64,000 nucleotides of DNA from Deinococcus ruber (GCF_014648095.1 NZ_BMQL01000010.1:1-64000); one strand, 5' to 3'. Positions 19,009 to 28,147 are shown, counted from the first letter of the stretch. Notes: generated by a model from the letters alone, not told the origin. Translations and numbers: made by a program.

Positions 19009-20169
19009 TTACAGCTTCGCCAGCCGCTCCAGCACCTTCTCGATGTTCTCCAGGCTGGTGGCGTAACTCAGTCTGACGCGTCCGGGGGCCAGAAAATCGG
19101 TGCCGGGAACGACGGCGACCCGCGCCTCATCCAGAATGATGCGGGCCGCTTCCAGCTCGTTTTCGTGGATGCGGGTGGTGTCGCTCAGCACGTAGAACGC
19201 TCCGTCGGGCGTGGGTGTGCTCAGCCCCAGTGCATTCAGCCCCTCCACGATGCGGTTGCGGCGCTGCTGGAATTTGCCGCGTGCCATCTCGATAAACTCG
19301 CGGCTGTCGGCAATCGCGGTCACGGCGGCCCACTGCGCCACGCTGTTGGGATTGCTGGTGCTCTGGCCCTGGATGGCGTTCATGGCGCGAATGAGCGGCA
19401 GTGGCCCCGCCGCGTAGCCGATGCGCCAGCCGGTCATGGCATACGCCTTGCTCGCCCCGTTGATGGTCAGAGTGTGGTCGGGGGCAAAGCGGGCAATACT
19501 CACGTGCTGGCGGTCATAGATGATGTGCTCGTACATCTCGTCGGTCACGATGAACAGGCCGCGTTCCTGGGCCAGTTCCGCCACCGCCCGCAGCGTCTCC
19601 TCGGGGAAGACCGCGCCCGTGGGGTTGCCGGGGCTGTTCAGCACGATCACCTTCGTGCGCGGCGTGATGGCGGCCCGCAGCGCTTCCACGTCCAGGCGGT
19701 AGCCGTCTTCCGGGCGCGTCGGCACCGCCACCGGCACGCCGCCCGCGAAGCTCACCATTTCCGGATAACTGACCCAGTACGGGGCGGGAATCAGCACCTC
19801 GTCACCGGGGTCGAGCAGCGCAAAAAAGGCGTTGAACAGGCTCTGCTTGCCGCCCGTACCCACCGTGACCTGATCGGGCGTGTAATCCAGACCGTTCTCG
19901 CGCTTCAGCTTGGCGGCAATCGTCTCGCGCAGCTCTGGAATGCCCTGCACCTGCGTATAGCGGGTCTTGCCGCCGTTGATCGCGGCGATGGCAGCCTCGC
20001 GCACGTGCGGCGGCGTCTCGAAATCGGGTTCACCTGCTGCCATGCTCAGCACGTCGATTCCGGCCCGCTGCATTTCCAGGGCGCGGGTGGTCACGGCGAT
20101 GGTACTGCTGGGCTTGAGCCGCTGCACCTGCTGCGACAGGCGCGGGGTGAAGGTGGGCGTGGTCGTCAT
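19009..20169 (-). CDS. PLP-dependent aminotransferase, aspartate type
   Basis: A 386-residue fold-type I class I/II aminotransferase. VQRLKPSSTIAVTTRALEMQRAGIDVLSMAAGEPDF is the typical N-terminus of bacterial group I-gamma aspartate transaminases. TGGKQSLFNAFFALLDPGDEVLIP and VLNSPGNPTGAVFP are cofactor regions. NGASKAYAMTGWRIGY holds the PLP lysine, and PGRVRLSYATSLE holds the carboxylate-binding Arg. The likely reaction is aspartate plus 2-oxoglutarate to oxaloacetate plus glutamate, possibly also prephenate. A TACCAT box lies 6 bases before the ATG. Confidence 0.93.
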   Translation of the reverse strand: MTTTPTFTPRLSQQVQRLKPSSTIAVTTRALEMQRAGIDVLSMAAGEPDFETPPHVREAAIAAINGGKTRYTQVQGIPELRETIAAKLKRENGLDYTPDQVTVGTGGKQSLFNAFFALLDPGDEVLIPAPYWVSYPEMVSFAGGVPVAVPTRPEDGYRLDVEALRAAITPRTKVIVLNSPGNPTGAVFPEETLRAVAELAQERGLFIVTDEMYEHIIYDRQHVSIARFAPDHTLTINGASKAYAMTGWRIGYAAGPLPLIRAMNAIQGQSTSNPNSVAQWAAVTAIADSREFIEMARGKFQQRRNRIVEGLNALGLSTPTPDGAFYVLSDTTRIHENELEAARIILDEARVAVVPGTDFLAPGRVRLSYATSLENIEKVLERLAKL

Positions 20170-20175
20170 AGGTCT

Positions 20176-20181
20176 ATGGTA
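20176..20181 (-). promoter_or_regulatory. -10 box (TACCAT) before aminotransferase
   Basis: TACCAT on the minus strand lies 6 bases before the ATG at 20169. It is divergent from the TAAGCT box at 20221. Confidence 0.45.
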
Positions 20182-20220
20182 GGCCGTCTACCAGACACTG
20201 TGGGCAGGTCGGCTAGGTTA

Positions 20221-20226
20221 TAAGCT
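20221..20226 (+). promoter_or_regulatory. -10 box (TAAGCT) before P-loop kinase
   Basis: TAAGCT (within TTATAAGCT) ends 7 bases before the ATG at 20234. Confidence 0.5.
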
Positions 20227-20233
20227 GACTCGG

Positions 20234-20731
20234 ATGCAGCGTATTCTGGTGATCGGCAGTCCGGGTGCGGGCAAGTCCACCTTTTCGCAGCAACTCGCAG
20301 CACGGACAGGCTTGCCGCTGACCCATCTGGACGATGAATACTGGCTGCCCGGCTGGGTCAGACCTGCGGGGGACGTCTGGGAAGCCCGGATTCGTGATCT
20401 GATCGCCGCAGAACGCTGGATTCTGGACGGCAATTACACCAGTACCGTATTGCTGCGGGCCAGACGTGCCGAGACCGTGATCGTGCTGGCCTATCCCCGG
20501 CTGCTGTGCCTGTTCCGGGCCGTGCGCCGCGCTCTGTTCAACCTTCGGCCCGATGCAAAAGCACTGGGGCGCGAGCCTCTGGACATGGAATTTCTGCGCT
20601 TCATCTGGAAGTTTCCCGAGGTGCAGCGGCGACAACTGGCCGAGCTGAAGTCGGTGGTAGGCCTGAACGTCGTGCTGCTGACCTCTGATGCACAGGCGCG
20701 GGCATGGCTGGCTCAGACGTTATCCGCCTGA
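20234..20731 (+). CDS. P-loop kinase, FlaR/adenylate-kinase-like
   Basis: A 165-residue P-loop NTPase. [20 protein letters not shown] (residues 3-22) is the Walker A region. [13 protein letters not shown] and WILDGNYTS match the small 'topology modulation protein'/adenylate-kinase-like group. The phosphate acceptor is unknown. The C-terminus overlaps the stop of convergent xseA by 12 bases. A TAAGCT box lies 7 bases before the ATG. Confidence 0.82.
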   Translation: MQRILVIGSPGAGKSTFSQQLAARTGLPLTHLDDEYWLPGWVRPAGDVWEARIRDLIAAERWILDGNYTSTVLLRARRAETVIVLAYPRLLCLFRAVRRALFNLRPDAKALGREPLDMEFLRFIWKFPEVQRRQLAELKSVVGLNVVLLTSDAQARAWLAQTLSA

Positions 20732-21907
20732 TTCCACCCGCACGCCCACGATCCCGTCGCTGAATTCCAGGCTCAGCGCGGTGCCTGCCTCTGCCTGCGC
20801 GGCCTGTGTGACTACCTCGCCCGCCGCGTTCCGTACCAGCGCGTAGCCACGTTCCAGTGTGCGGCGCGGTGTCAGCCCCAGGATGCTCTTCATGGTGGCG
20901 TCGAGGTCGTTGCTGTGCCGCTCCACCAGTCGCCCGGCGGCCCGCATCACCCGGTCGAGTGCCCAGTTTGCCCCGCTGTCGGCCTCGCTCAGCGCTGCCC
21001 GGCCCGCCGCCACGATCTGCCGGAAGTCGCGCTGGGCCTGCTGTGCTCCTGCCGCCACCGTGCTCACGATCAGCGCGGCGGCCTTGCTGGGCGTGTCCAT
21101 TCGCAGGCAGGCCACTTCGTCCAGAATGGTGTCGTCGCGGGCGTGCCCGATGCCGCTGATGACCGGCACCGGAAAACGGGCCACCGCCCGCGCAAGTTCC
21201 AGATCGTTCAGCCACGCCAGATCGGTACTCGCGCCGCCGCCCCGGATGATGACCAGCGCGTCGAGCGCTTCCTCGGCGTGGGCCAGCAGTGCCGCTCCAA
21301 GTGTGTTCAGGATGCTGCTGCTCGCTTCACGTCCCTGAAAGGTGGCCGGAAAGTACACGAACTGCACCAGCCCCGCCGCTGCCAGCGCGTCGGCCTCGCG
21401 CCGGAAATCGCCCAGCCCGGCGGCGTTCGCGGGCGAGATGACCGCCACCCGCGTGTAATCCGGCGGCTGCGGCAGCGAGCGGTTGCACTCCAGCAGGCGT
21501 TCCTGCTCCAGCGTGCGGCGGATGCCCTCCAGCTTGAGCGCCATATCGCCCACCGTGAATTCGGGCGCGATATCCAGAATGTGCAGCGAAAAGCCGTACT
21601 GAGGATGAAACTCAGCCGTTACCATCAGCAGCACGCTCATGCCTGCCGCGAGGCCGCCGCCCGTGGCCCGGCGAAACTTACCTTCCAGCGAAAAGCGTTC
21701 CCGCGCCCACAGTGTCGCCCGCGCCTTTGCCACCTCGCGTCCGTCCTGGCCGCTCTGCACCACATCGAGGTACAGGTGCCGCCGATCTGTAACCGAGGCC
21801 AGCTCGGCACGCACCCACACCGCGCCGGGAATGCCGCGCTCGATCACCTGCCCCACGTAGGCGAGCAGGTCGGCAAGTTCGAGGAAGGTGGCGGGCGTAC
21901 GGGTCAT
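20720..21907 (-). CDS. xseA: Exodeoxyribonuclease VII large subunit
   Basis: XseA is the catalytic subunit of exonuclease VII, which degrades single-stranded DNA. The 395-residue product has an N-terminal OB-fold ([25 protein letters not shown]...HLYLDVVQ), then the conserved catalytic region [29 protein letters not shown] and [20 protein letters not shown] with [21 protein letters not shown] helical tail ends [16 protein letters not shown]. It is somewhat shorter than E. coli XseA in the coiled-coil region. The start at 21907 ([15 protein letters not shown]) fits the family; in-frame sequence further upstream is antisense to corA. No xseB is next to it. Confidence 0.92.
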   Translation of the reverse strand: MTRTPATFLELADLLAYVGQVIERGIPGAVWVRAELASVTDRRHLYLDVVQSGQDGREVAKARATLWARERFSLEGKFRRATGGGLAAGMSVLLMVTAEFHPQYGFSLHILDIAPEFTVGDMALKLEGIRRTLEQERLLECNRSLPQPPDYTRVAVISPANAAGLGDFRREADALAAAGLVQFVYFPATFQGREASSSILNTLGAALLAHAEEALDALVIIRGGGASTDLAWLNDLELARAVARFPVPVISGIGHARDDTILDEVACLRMDTPSKAAALIVSTVAAGAQQAQRDFRQIVAAGRAALSEADSGANWALDRVMRAAGRLVERHSNDLDATMKSILGLTPRRTLERGYALVRNAAGEVVTQAAQAEAGTALSLEFSDGIVGVRVESGG

Positions 21908-22009
21908 GGGTAGGCCAAAGGATACGCCAAAGGATATACACGGGCACTGTGAAAAGGCCCTGACCAAGGCCAGAGCGCACAGCAGAGAGCCGCTATGCTG
22001 TGCGGCAGA

Positions 22010-22927
22010 ATGATTCGCGCCAAAGCACACAGCGGCGAAGCCTGCGACTGGCAGAAGCCCGACAGCGGCTGTATCTGGGTCGATGCCACCGGGGTCAGCC
22101 CCGACGAACTGGCACTTCTGAAGGCCCACTTTCAGATGCACCCGCTGGCGCTGGAAGACGCGCTGGAGCCGGGTCACTGGAGCCGCTACGAGCAGTATCC
22201 GGCCCACGAATTCCTGACCTTCCGCACGCTGGTCAAGCCCACCAGCACCGACGACTTCACCGAGCGCCTGAGCCTGTTCGTCTTTCCCGGCACCCTCCTG
22301 ACCATTTCCAGCGCGGGCACCAGTTATCTCGATAAGGTCTGGAACATCGTGGGCCGCGAAAGTGTCAACACGGCGCTGGAGATCATGTACGAGCTGCTCG
22401 ACGAGGGCGCACAGACCTTTTTCAAGTACATCGCCTCCTTCGAGGAGGGTCTGGACGCTGCCGAAGAGCGCATTTTCGCCCAGCGCCGCGACCACTCGCC
22501 CGCCGACGTGTTCGAGCGCAAACACCGACTGGCGCAGGTACGGTCTCTGGCGTCCGAGGCACTGAACGCGGTGATGCTGCTCAACCGGCACATCACGGTC
22601 GAACGGGCCGACCAGATCCGGCTGCACGACGTTCAGGACACCCTGAGCCGCGCCACCATGCGCCTCGACGCCCTGCGCGACAGCCTGCGCGGCCTCCTCG
22701 ACCTGCAACTCTCGCTCCAGAGCCAGCGCATGAACGAGGTGATGAGAACGCTCGCCGCCGTCAGCACGGTGTTCCTGCCGCTCACCTTCCTGGCGGGCGT
22801 GTGGGGCATGAACTATCAGTACATTCCCGAACTGCACTGGAAATACGGCTACGCCTTCGCGTGGGGCTGTTTTCTGCTGGTGGGGATTGCGCTGGCGTTG
22901 TATTTCAAGAGGCGGCGGTGGTGGTAA
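22010..22927 (+). CDS. corA: CorA-family divalent cation transporter
   Basis: A CorA-type magnesium/cobalt channel of 305 residues. The N-terminal cytoplasmic domain starts with a short alpha/beta region ([21 protein letters not shown]), and a long helical funnel follows. The C-terminus carries the two membrane helices with the signature [13 protein letters not shown] (GMN filter motif) and a basic tail (FKRRRWW). Start at ATG 22010 (MIRAKAHSG) is preferred; ATG 21995 is an alternative in frame. TATGCT lies 10 bases before 22010, so the leader would be only a few bases. It is divergent from xseA. Confidence 0.92.
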   Translation: MIRAKAHSGEACDWQKPDSGCIWVDATGVSPDELALLKAHFQMHPLALEDALEPGHWSRYEQYPAHEFLTFRTLVKPTSTDDFTERLSLFVFPGTLLTISSAGTSYLDKVWNIVGRESVNTALEIMYELLDEGAQTFFKYIASFEEGLDAAEERIFAQRRDHSPADVFERKHRLAQVRSLASEALNAVMLLNRHITVERADQIRLHDVQDTLSRATMRLDALRDSLRGLLDLQLSLQSQRMNEVMRTLAAVSTVFLPLTFLAGVWGMNYQYIPELHWKYGYAFAWGCFLLVGIALALYFKRRRWW

Positions 22928-23027
22928 CAACCAGGAACACATATGCACTGACGCCAGCAAGAAAGAGGAGGGGCCGCCCCCGACCGAGATTGCCATCAAA
23001 CCTCAAACGGCCAATAACCAGAAACGC
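22928..23027 (+). repeat. Stop-codon-adjacent repeat, copy 1
   Basis: This begins immediately after the CorA stop with CAACCAGGAACAC and contains GAGGGGCCGCCCCCGACCGA followed by GATTGCCATCAAA, a CGGCCAA run and AACCAG. The same order of words occurs at 54504-54660, again starting right after a stop codon. It is non-coding in appearance. The gap between corA and the HMA-like gene (about 230 bases) holds this repeat and the terminator at 23081-23119. Confidence 0.65.
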
Positions 23028-23080
23028 CGACCCGCCTTACAAGCACCTGCATCTATCTTTCGGAAGGCTGGATGATTGAT

Positions 23081-23119
23081 AGAAAAACAGACACGCCTGC
23101 TAAAAAGGGACGTGTCTGT
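23081..23119 (-). terminator. Intrinsic terminator of HMA-like gene
   Basis: Read on the minus strand, ACAGACACG, a 15-base loop and CGTGTCTGT form a perfect 9-base stem followed by TTTTCT. It lies 38 bases after the stop of the gene at 23157. Confidence 0.7.
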
Positions 23120-23156
23120 AATCATCAAAACAGTATTTACTTGCGCTTTCCAGCTT

Positions 23157-23372
23157 TTACAGCATGCCTGCCAGAAAGCCCTGCTTCCGAATGGCGCGAA
23201 TCAGGTCCATGATGGTGTGAAAGCTGGGGTCGTAATGGACTTCGATCTGCCCTTCATCGGGAATGGCTTTGCTGACGCCGCCCAGCGCCAGCAGCGCTTC
23301 GGCCACGCGCACGCCTGCCTCGCGGTCCATGCCACGCACCCCGATAAGTGTTCTGGTCATCTTCTGAGTCAT
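23157..23372 (-). CDS. HMA-fold protein lacking the CXXC metal site
   Basis: A 71-residue protein that reads like a heavy-metal-associated (ferredoxin-like) domain: [60 protein letters not shown], with beta-alpha-beta-beta-alpha spacing. In copper chaperones the first loop is GMxCxxC; here it is GMDREAG, with no cysteine anywhere. It therefore probably does not bind Cu(I) in the usual way. It is a stand-alone gene with a clear terminator downstream. A TAGGCT box lies 9 bases before the ATG at 23372; MTRTLIG, 4 codons later, is an alternative start. Confidence 0.75.
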   Translation of the reverse strand: MTQKMTRTLIGVRGMDREAGVRVAEALLALGGVSKAIPDEGQIEVHYDPSFHTIMDLIRAIRKQGFLAGML

Positions 23373-23442
23373 ATCGTTTCTAGCCTAACGTCTGCGGCGG
23401 CTCTGCTGTGTGACAGAGCCGTCTTCTGGAGGGCGGTCCCTG

Positions 23443-23964
23443 TCAGGAGATGCGCCCGGCGTCGGTGTAGCCGCCCCCCGTGAAGCGCTCGCCCGGCGCG
23501 GTCTGCTGGCGGCTGCCCAGATGATGAACGGCGTAGCGGCCCAGCACGTGGCTGCCCTCGGCCTCGGCGGCCTGCTGAAGCTGCTGGGTCACGGCGTAGT
23601 GAATCTCGTACACGGCGGCGTCGTAGGCGCTCTTGATGACCGCGTGCAGCAGGGCCGCCCCCGTCTCATTCGTCTGCTCTCCCAGGTCGGGGTGCAGCAG
23701 GCAGGCCGTCACCAGAATGATCGGGCGGTCGCCCATCCAGACGCTCTGGGCCAGCATCAGCCCTTTCACCTGTCCGTTTTCCTCGGCCACGAAACTGTGC
23801 TCGCTCCGCAGATAAAAGCGCAGCGACGGCAGAGTGGTTCTCAGGCGACCTTCCCGCTCGCGTTCCGGCAGGGCGTCAAATCCCGGTTCCAGATGCCGCT
23901 GCACCGTCAGATCGAGCGTGCTCAGTGCTTCAAAGTCGTCTTCAGTAAATACGCGGTAACGCAT
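23443..23964 (-). CDS. DUF1999 family protein (GNAT-like)
   Basis: A 173-residue protein resembling the DUF1999 family of Deinococcus/Thermus, which has an acetyltransferase-like fold. MRYRVFTEDDFEALSTLDLTVQR is the GNAT-like N-terminus. HSFVAEENGQVKGLMLAQSVWMGDRPIILVTACL is the central sheet, where the acetyl-CoA loop would be expected but the canonical R/QxxGxG/A is not obvious. No substrate is known. A TAAGCT box lies 6 bases before the ATG at 23964. Confidence 0.75.
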   Translation of the reverse strand: MRYRVFTEDDFEALSTLDLTVQRHLEPGFDALPEREREGRLRTTLPSLRFYLRSEHSFVAEENGQVKGLMLAQSVWMGDRPIILVTACLLHPDLGEQTNETGAALLHAVIKSAYDAAVYEIHYAVTQQLQQAAEAEGSHVLGRYAVHHLGSRQQTAPGERFTGGGYTDAGRIS

Positions 23965-23970
23965 GCCCTG

Positions 23971-23976
23971 AGCTTA
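23971..23976 (-). promoter_or_regulatory. -10 box (TAAGCT) before DUF1999 gene
   Basis: TAAGCT on the minus strand lies 6 bases before the ATG at 23964. Confidence 0.45.
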
Positions 23977-24147
23977 ACGGCTGTGGCGCAGCAGGAGCGC
24001 AGATCGGGGCCGGACGCCTGCCGCCGGGCTGTCGGGAACATTCGTCAGCCGAAATGCAGCCGAGAAGAGCAGGGAAAACGTCGTCCAGAACGCTGTTCTC
24101 ATTCCCCGCAAGGAGGCTCGTTCACGCCCTGCTTCCAGTGTTTGCTC

Positions 24148-24153
24148 TAGACT
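24148..24153 (+). promoter_or_regulatory. -10 box (TAGACT) before 24161 gene
   Basis: TAGACT ends 7 bases before the ATG at 24161 and would drive the pth operon. Confidence 0.45.
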
Positions 24154-24160
24154 GCGCCGC

Positions 24161-24568
24161 ATGACCGCGCCTTCTTCCCCGGCCCGCACCAAGCTCACGC
24201 AGCTCGCCTCGGCGCTGCGTCACTTCCATTCGGCGCTGCTCGACCACACCCGCTCCGATTATGAATTCCGCGAGGGCCGCATCGACGGGCCGTTTGCCCT
24301 GTACAGCCTGGTGATGAATCATCCGAGCTTTCAGTGGTTGCGCCCGCTCAGCGGCCTGATGGCGACGCTCGACGAGGTGCTCGATACCAAGGACGTGCTG
24401 ACCGAACGCCATCTTCAGGACGTGCGTTCGGCGCTGGGTCTGCTGATGCTCGGCACCGACACCCGCTTTGCCGAGTTCCGGACGGGCTATGAGCGGGCCG
24501 CCGCCGATCCCAAGGTGCGCGAAACAGAGGCCCGCTGGCGGGAGATTCTGGACGGCCTGGACGCATGA
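24161..24568 (+). CDS. Conserved hypothetical protein upstream of pth
   Basis: A 135-residue soluble, mostly helical protein ([25 protein letters not shown]...). [31 protein letters not shown] is its most distinctive stretch. No catalytic motif is recognised. It overlaps the start of pth as ATGA, so the two are translationally coupled. A TAGACT box lies 7 bases upstream of its ATG. Confidence 0.75.
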   Translation: MTAPSSPARTKLTQLASALRHFHSALLDHTRSDYEFREGRIDGPFALYSLVMNHPSFQWLRPLSGLMATLDEVLDTKDVLTERHLQDVRSALGLLMLGTDTRFAEFRTGYERAAADPKVRETEARWREILDGLDA

Positions 24569-25197
24569 AACTGATCGTGGGTCTGGGCAATCCTGGCCTG
24601 AATTTCGCCCAGACCCGCCACAACGTCGGCTGGCTGGTGCTGGACGAACTGGCCCGGCGGCAGGCTCAGACATGGCGCAGCAGTGGCAACGCGGAAATTG
24701 TCGATGTGCGGCTGGGCGGCCAGAAGGTGATGCTGGTCAAGCCCCAGACCATGATGAATGCCTCCGGGCGGGCCGTGCAGCCGCTGCTGGCGTACTTCAA
24801 GATGACGCCCGCCGATCTGCTGGTGGTGCAGGACGACCTCGACAGCCCGTTTGGGCTGATGAAGTTGCGGCGTGGCGGGCGGCACGGCGGGCAGAACGGC
24901 GTGCGCGACATCATTGCGCGGCTGGGCACCGAGACGTTTGACCGCCTCAAAATCGGCATCAGTCGGCCCCCGCCGGGGCGTGATCCTGCCGACTGGGTGC
25001 TGAGCCGCTGGGCCGAAGACGAGCGTGCCACCTTGACTGAACTGGTCAGGCTGGGTGCAGGTGCAGCCGAACTCTGGATCACCCACGGTCTGGCCGAAGC
25101 GCAGGGCAAATACAACAGCACCGATCTGCGCCCCAGGCTGCCGGAAGTGCTGCCCGCCCCCGCTGAAGCCGCAGCCGATGGGGGAGAGCACAGCTAA
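24565..25197 (+). CDS. pth: Peptidyl-tRNA hydrolase
   Basis: Pth releases peptides from peptidyl-tRNA that drops off ribosomes. The 210-residue protein begins [31 protein letters not shown], containing the conserved Asn and catalytic His (TRHNVG, about residue 20). [21 protein letters not shown] and [32 protein letters not shown] are the other signatures, with catalytic Asp in DDLD and the GGxxGHNG-like loop read here as GGRHGGQNG. Family length is about 190; the extra C-terminal residues are Pro/Ala-rich. Confidence 0.96.
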   Translation: MKLIVGLGNPGLNFAQTRHNVGWLVLDELARRQAQTWRSSGNAEIVDVRLGGQKVMLVKPQTMMNASGRAVQPLLAYFKMTPADLLVVQDDLDSPFGLMKLRRGGRHGGQNGVRDIIARLGTETFDRLKIGISRPPPGRDPADWVLSRWAEDERATLTELVRLGAGAAELWITHGLAEAQGKYNSTDLRPRLPEVLPAPAEAAADGGEHS

Positions 25198-25357
25198 GAC
25201 CCGTTCCAATGAAAAGGCTTCCTGCGTCGCGGATTCTGTTAGGTCAGAGGCAGGAAGAACGAGACGGCTTTCCCGAAACTGAAGAGGTCGCCTCCTTCCT
25301 GATGAGCCCGGCCTTGGCCTGAGCACTGCAAAGCGCTGCCGGTCTACGGGTGGCTGC

Positions 25358-25363
25358 TACCCT
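25358..25363 (+). promoter_or_regulatory. -10 box (TACCCT) before DUF4126 gene
   Basis: TACCCT ends 6 bases before the ATG at 25370. Confidence 0.4.
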
Positions 25364-25369
25364 GGCCGT

Positions 25370-25951
25370 ATGGAACAACTCTTGACGCCGCTGCTGTCGG
25401 GTCTGGGACTGTCGGGCGCAGCGGGTCTGAACGCCTATCTGCCGCTGCTGCTGGTGGGCCTGCTCAACCGCTTCGGCGTGCTGCATCTGGCAGAGCCGTA
25501 CTCGCTCCTCAGTAGCCCCTGGGTGCTGGGCGGCGTGCTGGTGCTGCTGGTGCTCGATTTTATCGGCGACAAGATTCCCGGCGTCGATCACGCGCTGCAC
25601 GTGTTCGGCGGCGTACTCAATGCCGGGTCAGGGGCGCTGCTGTTCGCGGCCCAGAGCGGGTTTATCACTCAGGGCGGGCTGGCAGGCCACCACCTGAACC
25701 CCACGCTGGCGCTGCTGCTGGGGCTGCTGGTATCGGGCGGCGTTCATACCACGCGCACCCTGCTGCGGCCCGTGTCTACCGGCCTGACAGGTGGCCTGGG
25801 CAATCCGGTCGTCAGCAGCGCCGAAGACGGAAGCTCGCTGGTGCTCAGTGTTCTGGCGATCTTTGCCCCGCTGCTGGCGGTGGTGCTGCTGCTGATTCTG
25901 CTGCTGGGTGCATGGCGAATATTGGCGCGGGTTCGCCGCCGTTTCGTCTGA
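25370..25951 (+). CDS. DUF4126 family membrane protein
   Basis: A 193-residue integral membrane protein with five or six hydrophobic segments. It opens LTPLLSGLGLSGAAGLNAYLPLLLVGLLNRFG and continues LVLLVLDFIGDKIPGVDHALHVFGGVLNAGSGAL, the features by which DUF4126 proteins are recognised. The function of the family is unknown. It has its own leaderless -10 box (TACCCT, 6 bases upstream) and a strong terminator about 70 bases after the stop, so it is monocistronic. Confidence 0.8.
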   Translation: MEQLLTPLLSGLGLSGAAGLNAYLPLLLVGLLNRFGVLHLAEPYSLLSSPWVLGGVLVLLVLDFIGDKIPGVDHALHVFGGVLNAGSGALLFAAQSGFITQGGLAGHHLNPTLALLLGLLVSGGVHTTRTLLRPVSTGLTGGLGNPVVSSAEDGSSLVLSVLAIFAPLLAVVLLLILLLGAWRILARVRRRFV

Positions 25952-26019
25952 GGGCGCTGCGTCCCGAGCACCGGGCAGCGCAGATCTAGCTGCGTCATCA
26001 CTCGTTCCATCTGAACCGG

Positions 26020-26047
26020 AGGGCCGTCCAGCAGGATGGCCCTTTTT
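26020..26047 (+). terminator. Intrinsic terminator after DUF4126 gene
   Basis: AGGGCCGTCC-AGCA-GGATGGCCCT forms a 10-base stem (one G-T pair) followed by TTTT. The remaining ~120 bases up to the promoter at 26171 are AT-richer and hold nothing I recognise. Confidence 0.8.
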
Positions 26048-26170
26048 GATGTTCGGAGTGTTGCACGGAAAATTCTGGGCGAAGTGCAGAAGATTTTGAA
26101 AGTTGGCGACAGAATTTCCGAAATTTATGCAATTTGTCTGTTCAAGTTTGGCAAAAAAGCCGTCCATGAA

Positions 26171-26200
26171 TTGACAGTGTGCAATACCTTCGGCTACCGT
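26171..26200 (+). promoter_or_regulatory. Promoter of P-II/amtB operon
   Basis: TTGACA at 26171-26176 and TACCGT at 26195-26200 are separated by 18 bases. The start codon at 26280 is about 75 bases on, with AAGGAGAGG as ribosome binding site. Unlike most promoters here this one gives a leadered mRNA. Confidence 0.55.
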
Positions 26201-26279
26201 GAAGCATCCGGCGCAGACGCAGCCAGATGGAAACGGGCAGAGCGGGGGGCAGCATGAAGCAGCAAGGAGAGGGCCAGAC

Positions 26280-26657
26280 ATGAAACTGATCACGGCAGTT
26301 GTGCGCCCAGAGCGAGTGCAGCAGGTGAAGGAAGCCCTGTTCCGGGCAGGTATCAGCGGCCTGACCCTCGCCAAGGTGAGCGGTCACGGCGGCGAGCAGG
26401 AAGTGGTCGAGCACTACCGGGGCACCCGCGTGATGGTCGAGTTCCGCGAGAAGGTGGAATTCAAGATGGCGGTGTCCGAACCCTTCGTTGAAGCGGCGAT
26501 TCAGGCGATTCAGCAGGGGGCGCGTACCGGCGAGGTCGGAGACGGCAAGATTTTCGTGCAGGACCTGGAGCGGGTGATCCGCATTCGCACGGGTGAGCAG
26601 GACAATTCGGCCCTCACGCCCGTCACGCAGAGCGCCACCAAGCCCGTTCCCGTCTAA
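26280..26657 (+). CDS. glnK: P-II family nitrogen signal protein
   Basis: P-II proteins sense 2-oxoglutarate and ATP/ADP and gate AmtB. The 125-residue product begins MKLITAVVRPERVQQVKEALFRAG. The T-loop is GHGGEQEVVEHYRGTRVMVEF, and the C-terminal signature TGEVGDGKIFVQDLERVIRIRTGE is intact. In the T-loop the position of the usual uridylylated Tyr51 is Val (YRGTRV instead of YRGAEY), so control by GlnD-type uridylylation is unlikely; ligand binding alone may suffice. ATG 26280 has AAGGAGAGG upstream. amtB follows at 41 bases, the usual glnK-amtB pair. Confidence 0.93.
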   Translation: MKLITAVVRPERVQQVKEALFRAGISGLTLAKVSGHGGEQEVVEHYRGTRVMVEFREKVEFKMAVSEPFVEAAIQAIQQGARTGEVGDGKIFVQDLERVIRIRTGEQDNSALTPVTQSATKPVPV

Positions 26658-26698
26658 CGATGCCCCTTCCTTCAGGGCTGTTCATCAAGGAGTCAACG

Positions 26699-28051
26699 AT
26701 GCATACACTCAGGAAGCGACTTGTTTCCGGCGGCCTGACCCTCGCGGGGCTGAGTCTGCTGGGCCTCGCCTCGGCGCAGGCTGCCACGCCCAAGCTGGAT
26801 ACCGGCGACACCGCCTTCATGCTCGTTTCGGCGGCGCTCGTCATGCTGATGACGCCCGGTCTGGCCTTCTTCTACGGCGGCATGGTACGCGGCAAGAGCG
26901 TGCTGAACACCATGATGATGAGCTTCGTGGCGCTGGGCATTGTGGGTGTGCTGTGGGCCGTGGTCGGGTACACCCTGGCCTTCGGTGCGGGCGGCAACGA
27001 CTGGCTCGGCAGCTTCGTCAACGCGGGCTTGAAGGGCACCACCGGCCCCAACAGTCTGGTCGGCACCATTCCCACGCCGGTGTATGTGGCGTTCCAGGCG
27101 ATGTTCGCCATCATCGCTCCGGCCCTGATTTCGGGTGCCGTCGTAGACCGTATGCGCTTCGGGGCCTTCGCGCTGTTCGTGGCGCTGTGGAGCCTGCTGA
27201 TCTACTCGCCGCTGGCCCACTGGGTCTGGAGCAGCGACGGCTGGCTGTTCAAGAAGGGCGTGCTGGACTTCGCGGGTGGTACGGTCATTCACATCGCTGC
27301 CGGTGTTTCCGGGCTGGTCGCTGCCCTGGTGATCGGGCCGCGCATGCCCCTGACCCGCCGCGCCACGCTGCCTCATAACGTGCCGTTCGTGCTGCTGGGC
27401 GCGGCGCTGCTGTGGTTCGGCTGGTTCGGCTTCAATGCCGGGTCGGCGCTGGGAGCCAACTACATCGCCGCCAACGCCTTCATGACCACCAACACCGCCA
27501 CGGCCACCGCGCTGCTCGCGTGGCTCGCCTGGGAAATGCTGCGCGGTCAGAAGCCCACGGCAGTCGGTGCGGCAACCGGCGCAGTGGTCGGTCTGGTCGC
27601 CATCACCCCCGCCTGCGGGTACGTTTCTCCGATGGCGAGCATCGTGATCGGTGTGGTCGCTGCCAGCGCGAGCTTCTGGGCTGTGCAGCTCAAGCACCGC
27701 TTCCGCCTCGACGACGCGCTCGACGTGTTCGCCTGCCACGGCGTCGCGGGCATCGTGGGAGCGCTCCTGACCGGCGTGTTCGCCAGCAAGTGGGTCAATC
27801 AGACCATCGCGGGCGGCGTCGTAGACGGCAACTGGTCGCAGCTCGGCACGCAGTTTATCGGCGTGCTCACCACGCTCGCCTTCGTGGGCGTCGGCAGCTT
27901 CGTTCTTCTCAAGCTGATCGGACTGGTCATGCCGCTGCGCGTGACCGAGCGCCAGGAAGTCGACGGCATCGATCAGGCCTCACACGAGGAAGAAGGCTAC
28001 CGCGAGGCCGAAAACAGCCTGAGTGCGCCGGTCATGCTGGGCGGCGACTGA
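26699..28051 (+). CDS. amtB: Ammonium transporter Amt
   Basis: A 450-residue ammonium channel. It starts with a signal-like segment (MHTLRKRLVSGGLTLAGLSLLGLASAQA), then about 11 membrane helices. Family motifs visible are MTPGLAFFYGGMVRGKSVLNTMM, DFAGGTVIHIAAGVSGL (with the conserved Asp and pore His) and DDALDVFACHGVAGIVGALLTGVF (second pore His). The C-terminal cytoplasmic tail (LRVTERQEVDGIDQASHEEEGYREAENS) resembles the region that P-II docks on. Start 26699 has AAGGAG 5 bases upstream. Confidence 0.96.
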   Translation: MHTLRKRLVSGGLTLAGLSLLGLASAQAATPKLDTGDTAFMLVSAALVMLMTPGLAFFYGGMVRGKSVLNTMMMSFVALGIVGVLWAVVGYTLAFGAGGNDWLGSFVNAGLKGTTGPNSLVGTIPTPVYVAFQAMFAIIAPALISGAVVDRMRFGAFALFVALWSLLIYSPLAHWVWSSDGWLFKKGVLDFAGGTVIHIAAGVSGLVAALVIGPRMPLTRRATLPHNVPFVLLGAALLWFGWFGFNAGSALGANYIAANAFMTTNTATATALLAWLAWEMLRGQKPTAVGAATGAVVGLVAITPACGYVSPMASIVIGVVAASASFWAVQLKHRFRLDDALDVFACHGVAGIVGALLTGVFASKWVNQTIAGGVVDGNWSQLGTQFIGVLTTLAFVGVGSFVLLKLIGLVMPLRVTERQEVDGIDQASHEEEGYREAENSLSAPVMLGGD

Positions 28052-28112
28052 ACAGCTGTTCCCGCTGAATACGCTATAGCATTTCCTCATCTAGACAATC
28101 TGTTCTGTAGAC

Positions 28113-28147
28113 GCGAGTGCGCCTGACCCTGTGCCAGGCGCACTCGC
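28113..28147. terminator. Perfect hairpin after amtB
   Basis: GCGAGTGCGCCTG and CAGGCGCACTCGC form a perfect 13-base stem with a 9-base loop, 60 bases after amtB. No T-run follows, so it may be a factor-assisted terminator or mRNA 3'-end protector. Confidence 0.6.

Noticed and set aside
22928..23156. Possible small gene in the corA downstream gap
   Set aside because: Frames there run through the repeat and terminator and lack start signals.
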